Positions 17,700-28,700 of a stretch of DNA of 64,000 bases are shown here, one piece after another. Made by a program: the position numbers and the translations under genes. The first letter of the stretch is position 1; each line of letters opens with the position of its first letter. Origin of the DNA: CAZSNT01 sp964607765 (lineage in GTDB: Bacteria > Verrucomicrobiota > Lentisphaeria > Oligosphaerales > JABHEG01); NCBI GenBank assembly GCA_964607765.1, contig CAZSNT010000015.1:28064-92063 (forward strand), read 5' to 3'. Under the pieces are notes generated by a model. It saw only the letters and a program-made list of their open reading frames with translations. It did not search any database and had not been told where the DNA came from.

Positions 17700-17721
17700 C
17701 ACCGTGGAAGGAAGAGGCAAT

Positions 17722-19665
17722 ATGAGAGCTCATTGGATGTGCGTTCCGGCGGCGTGTATCGCTTTGTTTTGGGGGGCAGCCCATGACGCTTCTGCCCAAG
17801 GCGGATTCCCCGTAACAGCGGCTTTCACGGTGGAAGTGTCGCCGTCCTTCCAAGGGGGCACTCAGAATCCCGTGCAGAATGTGATCCTGGACATCTATGA
17901 GCAGGATCCGGGGTTGAATCTGCCGCCCGACGAGACGCTCTGGAACACCGTTCCGGGCTCCAATCCACTCGAGTACCGCAACGCCATGCGCCTGGCAATC
18001 AACGGCGGGCACTATCCGTCCGAGAGTCTGGGCAATCCGGGCAACAAGACATGGACCGTCGAGGTCTACGTGCTTGACCAGTCCAGCTACCAGCTCTCAT
18101 GGACTCTCGATCCCGACGCAGCCGACCCGACGCCCTTCTTGCCAACAAACGACCAGTCTCTGTTCCTTGAGGGCGGCCCTGGCAGCGTTGACCTGGATAT
18201 GGAACAGGTCGCTACCATCCCGGCGCGCATCACCAATACCTCCGGCCAAGGTCGTGTCGATACCTACACCATTACGCTGGCCCGCGATCCCGCGATCGTG
18301 ATCGCCCCAAGCGACGGGACAACCGAGATCGACGAGACCGGCCCCACCAACGACACGTACGATGTGTCGCTCGCGTCGCCGCCGTCACAGAACGTGGACG
18401 TTCAGATCACGTACGATTCTGATCAGGTGAGTGTCTCGGGGGACACGGACGGGACGCACACCGTCACCTTCACACCTGCCAATTACTCGTCGCCCGTCAC
18501 CGTGACCGTGCAGGCTGTCGACGACAACGTCGACGAGGCCAGTCCTCACTCAGTGAACATTACGCACGTGGGAATCAGCGGCGACCCGGACTACAGTCAG
18601 CTTGCCGGGGCGACCGTGAATGTGTCAATCACGGACAACGACACCGCAGCCCTCCAGATCGTTCAGACCGGCGGCACGACGGAAGTGGCCGAGAACGGCG
18701 GCCAGGATACACTTGACGTGACGCTGGCCACCGAGCCGACCAGCAATGTCGTACTCACTGTCCAGAGCAGCGACACCAACCAGCTGACCGTAACCCCGGC
18801 AACGCTGACCTTCACGCCCGGCGACTACGACCAGGCCCAGACAGTGACGGTTACCGGCGTCAACGACAGCGACATCGGCAACCAGAACGGTACGGTCACC
18901 ATCAGTGTGGATGACGCGCAATCCGACGACACGTATGACCCGCTGGTCGACCAGCAGGTCAGCGTGACGCTGCTGGACGACGACGATGTGCTGCGCGCCA
19001 GCCACGCCCTGGTCGGCCGTGGCTACACGCCCGGTCAGACCGTTGATGTCACCTGCGAGTTCGGGCACCCGTCCGCGGAGAACGTCCTGGGCTTGGTCTG
19101 GCAGTTCCAGCTTCCCACCGGCTGGACGCTCGACAGCGTGCAGAGCGTCAGCGGCGGGGGCAGCCCCGAGGAGTCCGCTCAGCAGGGCGAGGAAGGAATG
19201 GTCCTCTTCACCGGCAACTTCACGGGCAATCCCGTTGTCTTTACGGGCACGTTCAACGTACCTGGGGATGCCTCGAACACATATAGCATGGTCAGCCTCG
19301 TCGACTACACGCTTTCGGGGGCCACCGGTACCGGACAGATCAACGCCACACCGGACCCGCTGCAGATCTCCGAAGCGCCTGCAACACACTCGGGTGACTA
19401 CGACGGCAACTGGGTCATCAGTACGCTGGAAGCGAATCGTGTGTTGATCTACTGGCGGGCCGGCGCCTACCATATCAGTGCCGGGCAGCCAGACGGCTTT
19501 CTGCCCGGTGCGGGCGACCAGAACGGCGTCCCCCACTCGGCTGACTACGACGGCAACTGGGTCATCAGTACGCTGGAAGCGAATCGCGTGTTGATCTACT
19601 GGCGAGCCGGCGCCTACCATGCCGATGCCGGCCAGCCCGACGGGTTCCTGCCGGGACCAGAGTAA
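17722..19665 (+). CDS. Secreted Calx-beta / LPxGWT-domain protein with dockerin-like repeats
   Basis: 647 residues with a signal peptide (MRAHWMCVPAACIALFWGAA, cleavage near HDASAQG). After an N-terminal beta region come two or three Calx-beta-like modules (TEVAENGGQDTLDVTLATE; TVTVTGVNDSDIGN). A module with YTPGQTVDVTCEF...LPTGWTLDSVQS follows at about residues 435-555. The C-terminus holds two near-identical dockerin-like repeats, DYDGNWVISTLEANRVLIYW. I chose the ATG at 17722 (GGAAGGAAG site, signal peptide); the frame is open further upstream without such features. The repeat and LPxGWT domain resemble C-terminal modules I recall from secreted PVC proteins. It is probably a secreted surface or adhesion protein. 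Confidence 0.8.
   Translation: MRAHWMCVPAACIALFWGAAHDASAQGGFPVTAAFTVEVSPSFQGGTQNPVQNVILDIYEQDPGLNLPPDETLWNTVPGSNPLEYRNAMRLAINGGHYPSESLGNPGNKTWTVEVYVLDQSSYQLSWTLDPDAADPTPFLPTNDQSLFLEGGPGSVDLDMEQVATIPARITNTSGQGRVDTYTITLARDPAIVIAPSDGTTEIDETGPTNDTYDVSLASPPSQNVDVQITYDSDQVSVSGDTDGTHTVTFTPANYSSPVTVTVQAVDDNVDEASPHSVNITHVGISGDPDYSQLAGATVNVSITDNDTAALQIVQTGGTTEVAENGGQDTLDVTLATEPTSNVVLTVQSSDTNQLTVTPATLTFTPGDYDQAQTVTVTGVNDSDIGNQNGTVTISVDDAQSDDTYDPLVDQQVSVTLLDDDDVLRASHALVGRGYTPGQTVDVTCEFGHPSAENVLGLVWQFQLPTGWTLDSVQSVSGGGSPEESAQQGEEGMVLFTGNFTGNPVVFTGTFNVPGDASNTYSMVSLVDYTLSGATGTGQINATPDPLQISEAPATHSGDYDGNWVISTLEANRVLIYWRAGAYHISAGQPDGFLPGAGDQNGVPHSADYDGNWVISTLEANRVLIYWRAGAYHADAGQPDGFLPGPE
19396..19620 (+). repeat. 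Duplicated dockerin-like cassette (2 x 78 bp)
   Basis: Copies at 19396-19473 and 19543-19620 differ at only two bases of 78 and are offset by 147 bp. Both encode DYDGNWVISTLEANRVLIYW plus six further residues. The intervening segment and the tail after copy two are also similar (AGQPDGFLPG), so the duplicated unit is about 49 residues. Confidence 0.9.
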
Positions 19666-19732
19666 TCGCGACGTGGCTTCTGCCACGCGTTTGGCGGATT
19701 TTTCCAGAACACTAGAGAATAAGGGAAGTGCG

Positions 19733-22700
19733 ATGAAGAATACCAGGTACGCGACAAGCATCCGGAAAGCTTCGGCGTGGATTCTCCTCACGGCAAGTGT
19801 TACCGCGACCACATCCGTTCGCGCAGCGGTCGAGATTACGCATAACGTGACAGGCGGCAAGTACAGCCCGGGACAGGCCCTGTCCGTCGATCTGGTGATT
19901 GGCGGGGATACCCTCGAGGCCCCGTTGCGCGGGTTGGCTATCACGCCGACACTGCCTGCCGGTTGGACACTGGGAGCGGCACAGGGGACGGGCGACGACA
20001 CGGCAATGACCATCGAGCTCGCTCCTGCAGGCGACAGCTATCTGTGGTCCGGCGGAGATGCGGGCGCCTTCCCCATAACGATTACCTATGCAGTCAACAC
20101 GACTGCTCAGTCGACCGGCGACAAGGACATCCGTTCGAGTGTAAATGTAACGGACGGCAACTACGACCCTTTCGCTACGAGTTTCTGGGCCACCCCCGAC
20201 CCGCTGACCCTCAGCGAGCTCAAGCTTTTCAACACCATGCCCGACGCTGCAACGGTCAACGAGGACACCGAAGACAACATCATCGATGTTCTGGGCAATG
20301 ACACGGACGATGGCGGGACCACGGTTACTCAGGCGCTGGCGAACGACCCGACCGGCGTGCTGGCACAGGCGAAGGTGACGGCGCTGAACGGGCAGCAGGC
20401 AGATCAGGACGGCAACACGGACGACATCAACACGACCAACGGCCAGGTTTTCCTCGAGAACGGCGTGGTCTTGTACGATCCGAACGAGAATTTCTTCGGC
20501 CAGGACACGTTTACTTACACCGCGGAGGATGGCGACGGCAACTCAGATACCGCAACCGTGACCGTCACGGTGGACAATGTCAACGACTTGCCGCAGCTCG
20601 ATCTATGGGGCGGGCCGTTGCTGTACGTGGAGGATTCAGGGCAGCAGTTGCTGAACGGGCAGCAGGGCAACGTCAACGTCACGGATCAGGAAGGCACGGA
20701 CTTCAACGGCGGTCAGCTGATTGCGTACATGCCTTCTTATGTACCGGCAAACAACGTGTTGAGCGTGATGCATGAAGGCAACGCCGCCGGTCAGATCGGC
20801 GTCGGCGGCGGCACGGTGTCCTACGGCGGCCAGCCGATCGGCACAATAGCCGGCGGTCAGGACAGCGACCTTGTCATCAGTCTCAACGCAGCCGTGGACA
20901 CGACGACCATCCGGGCGCTGATCAGCGGGCTCACCTACGCGAATGCGAGCCAGGATCCGTCGGAAGAACACCGCAAGGTCCACGTTTTCCTCGATGACGG
21001 CGACTCCGCCGCGCAGGTTTCTTCCCACGTGTTTGGCGTGGACATCATGCAGGCCCGGAACGCGGACGGAACGTTCATGTTCATGCTGGACGTGGAGACG
21101 GACAGCTCGGTCAGAAGCATTGATGTCACCACGCCCGGGAGCAGGGGCGCGTTCACGCTCACGCAGCAGGGGCTCGCCCAAGGCGGCGTGGAACGGGGAT
21201 ATTGGGCGGACCGGCATTCCGGACGGGCGGAGTGGTACGTGGAAGCGGAGCAACTGGCGTCTCTGGACGCTTACGGTGACGGCGACTACACCCTGACATT
21301 CAACTACGTGAACGGCACCGACAGCGGGCCTGTGACGGTCCCGTTCGGCCCGTGGGGCCTTCCCAGTGACCCCACCATGGCGCTTGTCAATCCTGGCGGC
21401 GGCGTTGATGACACTTCCTACTACTCTTTCCTCGGCAGCATCGACCCGAGCGCTCACATCGTTATGCTCATGGCAGAGAGTGGCGACGACGACACGGACG
21501 AGTTGTACCCGGTTAGCGCCACGCAGTCGGACACGTTCGGGGATATGGACATAGGGGACGGCGTGTGGGAGACGGAAGTGCTGGTGGCATACGCCGCCCG
21601 CTCAACGGTGGACGGTATTCCCACGACGACTCGCAAGGGCGCCTTGGTCAGAGACGAAGTAGTCAGAGGCAACGTCTACACCATCTCCGGCACGATCGCG
21701 TACGGGCAGGGCGTGGCCGTGCCGCCGACCGGCACGCTGGGCGCCGATATCCAGGTTCTGGACGGACAGTTCACTCGCTACGCGGGCGAAGCGGAAGTGA
21801 CGGGCAATACCTACTCGGTGCGCGTACCCCCCGGCACGTACTACGTGCAGGCGCTCCACGACACGAACGACAACCGCAGCCACGACTATCTCGAGCCGTC
21901 CGGGCTCTACGACAACAACCCGCAGTGGCCCGGTACACCCATCGTGATCACGAACGCAGATGCTCCCGGGAGGAACATCACGCTGCAACCGAATCAGGGC
22001 GATGGTGGCGGCGGTCTGCCTACACGCACCGTGGTCGTTGAGTCGGTTAACGATGCGCCCACGGTCGCCGCAACTCAGGCGAACCTGGTCACCACCGAAG
22101 GCGACAACGCCACGGTCATTGACGGTGCGCTGGCGGTGGCTGATGCGGACGATTCCGCCTTGAATGGCGCAACCGTGGCCATCACGGCCAACTACGTGCA
22201 GGGCGAGGATGTGCTGGCTTTCCAGACCACGCCCCAGATCGTCGGCAACTGGAATGCCGGCAACGGCACGCTCACGCTGTCCGCGGCAACGGCGACCAGC
22301 CCCACCGTAGCCGAGGTCCAGGCCGCGTTGCGGACTGTCACCTACCAGAACACCAACGGCAATGATCCAGACGTGCAGACGCGTACCGTCACGGTCACGG
22401 TCACTGACTGCAACTCGGACGGCATCGGTTCGGTGGTCCCGGGCACGCTGACCGGCATGGATACACGTGATGTTGAGGTCACGGCCGTTAACGATGCGCC
22501 AACGATGAACGCGACCGCTGCCGCCCTGGATTATACCGAGGGTGACGGGCAGGTTGCCGTGGACGCCGGTGTCACGCTGGCAGACGTGGACGATGACAAC
22601 ATGACCGGTGCGGAAGTCCGGATTACGACGAACTATGACAACGGCGAGGACCGGCTGGCGTTTGTGGATCAGGGCGGCATCACTGGCGACTTCAACATCA

Positions 22701-25700
22701 CTGAAGGCAAACTCACCCTGACCGGCGGCGCCACCAATGCCGCCTACCAGGCCGCGTTGCGGACAGTTACCTATGAGAACCAGAACACGGGTGACCCCGG
22801 GCTGGGGCCACGCACGGTCGAGCTCAAAGTGAGTGACGCCAACAGCGACGGCGAGGGCGGCGGCCGGGTGGCGCAGTGGTCGACTCCCGTCACGCGCACC
22901 ATCAACATCGCTGCTGTCAACGACGCGCCCGATATCACCGGCAGCGGGACGGCTCTGCCCTACACCGAGGGCGACGCAGCGGCGGCCATTGACAACACCA
23001 TCAACGTGACGGACCTTGACGACACGAATATGAACGGCGCGACCGTGGTTGTCTTTGCCGGCTACCAGAGCGGCGCGGACGTGTTGGATTACCCGGCACA
23101 GATCGGAAATATCACCGGCAGTTTCACCGCGGGCAATGCCACGTTGACGCTGCAGGGAAGCGACAGCAGGGCGAACTACGTCACCGCCCTGCGTTCGATC
23201 ACCTACCAGAACACGAGCGAGGCCCCGACCGAGGCGGCACGCACGATTCGGTTCACGGTGACGGACAGCAACAGTGCCGGCAATGGCGGCACTCGTGCTG
23301 CTCTCAATGACGTGTTCGATCGCGTCGTCAATGTGGACGCGAAGAACGATGCGCCGCGGGTGCTGGTAGCGGACTTGGACTTGGACTATACCGAGGATGA
23401 CGGTGCGGTCGCGCTGGATGCCGCCTTCACGCTGAGCGATGTGGATGACACGCAGATGGCCGGTGCGACAGTCGTGATCAGCGCGAACTACCAGAATGGT
23501 GAGGATGTGCTCGCTCTGCCCGCGCCTGTCAATAACATCACCGGCGCCTGGAATGCGGGGACGTTGACGCTGCAGGGCGCTGACACAGTGGCCAACTACC
23601 AGACGGCGATCCGCACTGTGACCTACGAGAACACGAACGCCGGCAACCCCAATACATCCACCAGAACCGTCACTGTGACGGTAACGGACAGCAACTCGGG
23701 CGGCATTGGTGATCGGGCCGCTCTGGCCGGCAACGACACGCGTGATATCACCGTGGCTGCGCGCAATGATGCGCCCGTGCTGGACGGCTCGGGCGATCTC
23801 GTTCTCACCGCGATCGATGAGGATGTGCAGGACGGCAACAACGCAGGTGACACTGTCGCAGCACTGCTCGCGAGCGACGGCGGCACCCCAATCACAGACG
23901 CGGACGGTGCAGCACAGGACGCGATTGCAGTGACTGGTGCAGACAGCTCCAACGGCGCGTGGGAGTACGACACGGGCGCTCGCGGATGGACAGGCTTTGG
24001 CACGCCGGCCCCGAACAATGCCGTGCTGCTGGACGCTGACGACAAGATCCGTTTCGTGCCGAACGCTGACTGGAACGGCGCGGTGAATCCCGGCATCACG
24101 TTCCGTGCCTGGGACGAAACGACGGGCACTTCCGGCGACACGGGTGTGGACACCACAACCAACGGCGGCACGACTGCATTCAGCACGGCCACGGAAACGG
24201 CCGCAATCACGGTGAACTCGATCAATGACACGCCGGTTGCGTACGATGCCTTCGAGAGTGTGTTGGCCGGGCAGCAGCCGGCGCAGGTGCGGGAGATCAC
24301 ACTTCGCGCGACTGACATCGACTCGGCCGTTGCCGAGTATTGGGTGAGCGTGAACGGCGGCAACGACTGGACCATGCTGCAGGCGGGCGACCCGACCGAC
24401 GTGGATGCGACAGCCGGGGGCGCCGCCCTCGAACTGGTCGCTGCTGTTCCTGCGCAGGGCAACCCCCCGGTGGACGTTGAGGTGAAGGTGCGGTACACGC
24501 TGCCTGCCGGCAACGTTGCCCCGGACTTCACCGACACATTCCTGTTCCGGACAAAGGACGCCGAGGCCGCGCCGACCAGGACCGATCTCTGGTCGAACAA
24601 CGCGACCGTGACTGTTCGCACAGGTGTCATTACGACGCTGACCAGCCAGACAGCGGAGACCGCGGAAGACGCTGGCGCGGCCAACCACCAGGCCACGTTC
24701 ACCGTTGAGCTGGCGTTTGCTCCGGGGGCGGGCGAGGTCGTTACCGTGGACATGGTGTCCAGCGACACCACGGAAGGGGCGATCGATCCGACCACACTCG
24801 CCTTTACTGCGGCCAACTGGAACGTGCCGGCCGCGGTCACGGTGACCGGTGTGAACGACGACGTGGATGACGGCGACATCGGGTACCAGATTGACTTTGA
24901 CGTGGACAGCACGGATGACGGGTCCGCGTTCGAAGACTTCCCGGTCACGCCGCTGGCGCTGACGAATATCGACGATGACACGGCCGGCGTTACGGTGTCG
25001 GAAGCCACGGCGAATGTCACCGAGGGTGGTGCTACGGACACCTATACCGTGGTGCTCGACTCCGAGCCGACGCAGAATGTGGCCGTGACGCTGAACTACG
25101 ATGAGAACCAGCTCGGGCTCGGCGCCAGCCGCGGCGCGCTTCAGCTTGACTTCACTCCGGCCAACTGGGACACGGCGCAGACCGTGACCATCACGCCGGT
25201 TGAGGATGACCTGGTCGAAGGGCCGCAGCAGGTTGTGATCCAGCAGGTCGTGGCCAGCACGGATGCGCTCTACAACGGTGGCGACCCGGACGTGGGCGAC
25301 GTCACGGTGAACGTGACGGACAACGACACGGCGACCGTCGCCTTCCAGGCAGCGACCGGCGCGACAGCCAACGAGGCGGCGGCCACGCACAACGTACAGG
25401 TCGCCCTGGCAATCAACTCGACGCCTGCCAACGGCCGGCTGGGCGCTGTTGTGACTGTTGATGTGACCGATCAGGGCAGCGGCAGCGCCACGAGCGGCGT
25501 TGATTACACCGCGCTGCCCGCCGGCAAAAGGACGATCCAGTTCCCTGTCAATTCGCAGGCTGGAACACTGCCCGCGGGCATCGATGTACAGCCCGACCTG
25601 CTGATCGAAGGTGACGAGACGATTGATCTGGGCCTGGCCGTTACCGGCGGCCCCGCAACAGCTGTCGCACCCACAGCGCACACGGCCACGATCACCGACG

Positions 25701-28700
25701 ACGATTTCGCTACGGTCGCGTTCGTGAACGCCACGAGCAACACGGGTAACGAGGCCACCGCGGCGCACAACGTGGTGGTCGAGCTCTCGACCACGGCCGG
25801 CGGCACGCTGGCCGGACCTGTGACGGTCGATGTCACGGATCAGTTGACCGGCTCGGCGACCAGCGGCACGGACTACACCGCGTGGCCCGGCAACGAGAAG
25901 ACCGTGCAGTTCGCTGCCGGCTCCCAGAATGGCAGCCAGCAGAACGTTTCGATCGACGTGCAGCAGGACGACTACGTGGAAGGTGACGAGACGGTTGCTC
26001 TCGGGCTGGCGGTGGCCGGCGGCGTCGCGACCTCGGTTGCGCCCACGGCGCACACGACCACGATCATAGACGACGACACGGCCACGATCGCGTTCCAGAA
26101 CCCCGTGAGTGCGACGAACGACGAGGCCGGCGCGACCCACAACGTGAACGTGGAACTCGTCATCGATTCGACCCCCGCGGGCGGCAAACTTGCGGCCCCC
26201 GTCTCGGTTGACATCACGGATCAGACCACCGGCTCGGCGGCCAGCGGCACGGACTACACGGCGTGGAACAACAACAAGAAGACCGTGCAGTTTGCGGCCG
26301 ATTCCCAGGCCGGCACGCAGCCGGTTGGCATCGACGTGCTCCAGGATGCGTTGGTTGAGGGCGATGAGACGGTTGTTCTTGGCCTGGCTGTCGTGGGTGC
26401 CGGCCCCGTTCAGGATGGCGCACAGACGGCGCACACGGCCACGATCACGGACGACGATATTGCCACGGTCGCCTTCAATCAGGCTGCCAGCGCGACGGTG
26501 GACGAACAGACTGCTACGCACGATGTCGCGGTGGACCTGATGATCAACTCGACGCCTGCCGGCGCGACGCTGGTGCAGGCTGTTGTGGTGGACGTGACTG
26601 ACCAAGGCACGGGCACGGCCACGAGCGGCACGGACTACACGGCCTGGACGAACAACAAGAAGACAATCCAGTTTGCTGCCGGCACGGGCGCGGCGTCGCA
26701 GAACGCCGGGATCGACGTGATTGACGATCCGTCGCGCGAGGGAGATGAGACGGTCGACCTCGACTTGACGATTGTGAGCGGCATTGCGGCCGCGGTCAAT
26801 CCGAGCGCGCACACGGCCACCATCAAGGACGACGACGTTCCGGGCGTGACGATTTCGAAGGCGAACGGGGCCGTGACGGAAGGTGGCGCAGGGGACAGCT
26901 ACACCGTCGTGCTGAATACGCAGCCGACAGCCAATGTCACGGTCACCGTGCACTACGACGACAGTCAGATCAATACGGCAAAGGCGACACGGGCTCCGAA
27001 CACGACGGATCTGACCTTTACGCCGACCCTTTGGGGCCAGGCGCAGACGGTCAACGTAGCCGCCGTGGACGACACGATCGTGGAAGGCACGCACAACGCC
27101 GCGATCACTCACAGCTCCGCGAGTGCCGATGCCGACTACGCGCAGGGCGCGATTGCAATTAACAACATTGACATTGGCATCACGGACAACGACACGGCCA
27201 CGGTCGAGTTCAACACGGCAACCACTCAGGCTAACGAAGGCGATCCGCAGTTCGGCATAGGTGTGGCGTTGAGGACCAGCCCAACGGGTGCGACCCTGGG
27301 GGCAGCCGTGACGGCGGACGTCAGGGATCTCGGCACGGGGACTGTCACCGACGACTACCAGCAGGTGGGCACGAGCACGTACACCTTCAACGCGGGCGCC
27401 CAAGACGGCGACGTCGTGACGCAGAACTTCGGCATCAACGACGATCGGCCCTACGAGGATCCCGAGACCATCAATTTCGTGCTTGAGAACGTGACTGGGC
27501 AGGCGACGCTGGGCACGGTGACGAACCACACGGTGACGATTGTGGACAACGATCCGGACGCGCAGTCGGCGCGCGGCTTCACCAAGGCCGGCGAGGCCAC
27601 GCAGGACGGCAAGCACATTGAGCTGCTCGTTACGGACGAGACCAACACCGGCGCCAGCCTGACTTACTGGGCTGGGAAAGGGCCGTTCAACCCGCAGCAG
27701 CCGCTGGTGGCTCCCAACCCGCTCGACGACAATGATCTGACTGCGCTGAACGGCGCAACCACGTGGCAGGGCGGCACGCTTGAAGTTCTTCAGGTGCAGC
27801 AGGTTTCCGGGCCGACCCGGGCGCAGTTCGTGATGAAGGCCATCGTCAAGTACACGCCGCCGCCGGCCGTGGGCGGCAAACTGTTCCGCGGTCTGGACAA
27901 GTTCTACTACGTGGTGAAGGACGAGAACGACACCGGCGTGTCCATCGCCATGCTCGTCCAGATCACGGTCGGCACGCCGCCGTGGTACCCGTACATCGCC
28001 TGGGACGACGCGACGGTGGGTTTCTACCAGGTTCGGATTGTCGACAAAGCTACCGGTGCGCAGGCATTCGCCACGAACATCAGCGGCCGTACGGTCGTTG
28101 ATCCGTACGCCTACATCAGTCGCGGCAGCACGGGGCTGGAGGAAGGCGACTACGAGGTGTACTACCGCGAGCTGGACGCCGGCACGGGCGCGTGGGGCGC
28201 GTGGGTACAACTGGATGACATCACCGTGGAGTATCCGGACGCCACGCAGCCGACGCAGTTGGCTGAAATGGCTGAGACGGACGGGACCCGGGCTGCGACT
28301 GGCAACTGGAACTTCGAGTTCCTGCCCGAGTGGGCGGCGGGTTACGTGATGGAGATTTACTACCAGGAGGCCACGGGCGCGTGGGCGCTCGTGCGCACGT
28401 TCGAGGTGGTGTTCCAGCCGGATGCCGACGGTGTTGTCCTGCTCAATCAGTTGGTCGAGAAGTACGGCGTGTATCTCGGACGCGAGGGGTGGTACAAGTG
28501 GCGCGTGCTGGGCTTCAACCCGGAGGGTGACGGGCCGTGGTCTGCGGAGCGCCAGTTCCAGGTGGCTGCGGTGCCGGATCCGACCGAGGAACCGCCACGG
28601 GTCGATGCCGCCACTATGCGTCCGGGCGCCGTGAACGACGGCAGAGACCATGACGGCAACGCCGGCACGCCGAACGTCGGCGTGGATACGCCGCTGGTGG

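Larger units (their letters stand above)
17129..17721. other. Long intergenic/leader region with heptamer array and hairpin
   Basis: About 590 bp carries no convincing gene. It begins with a short 7-bp repeat array (17137-17171). The middle is GC-rich with no recognised motif, and it ends with a strong hairpin close to the next start codon. Part of it may be the 5' leader of the envelope gene at 17722. I looked for a GEMM-type cyclic-di-GMP riboswitch signature and did not find one. Confidence 0.5.
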
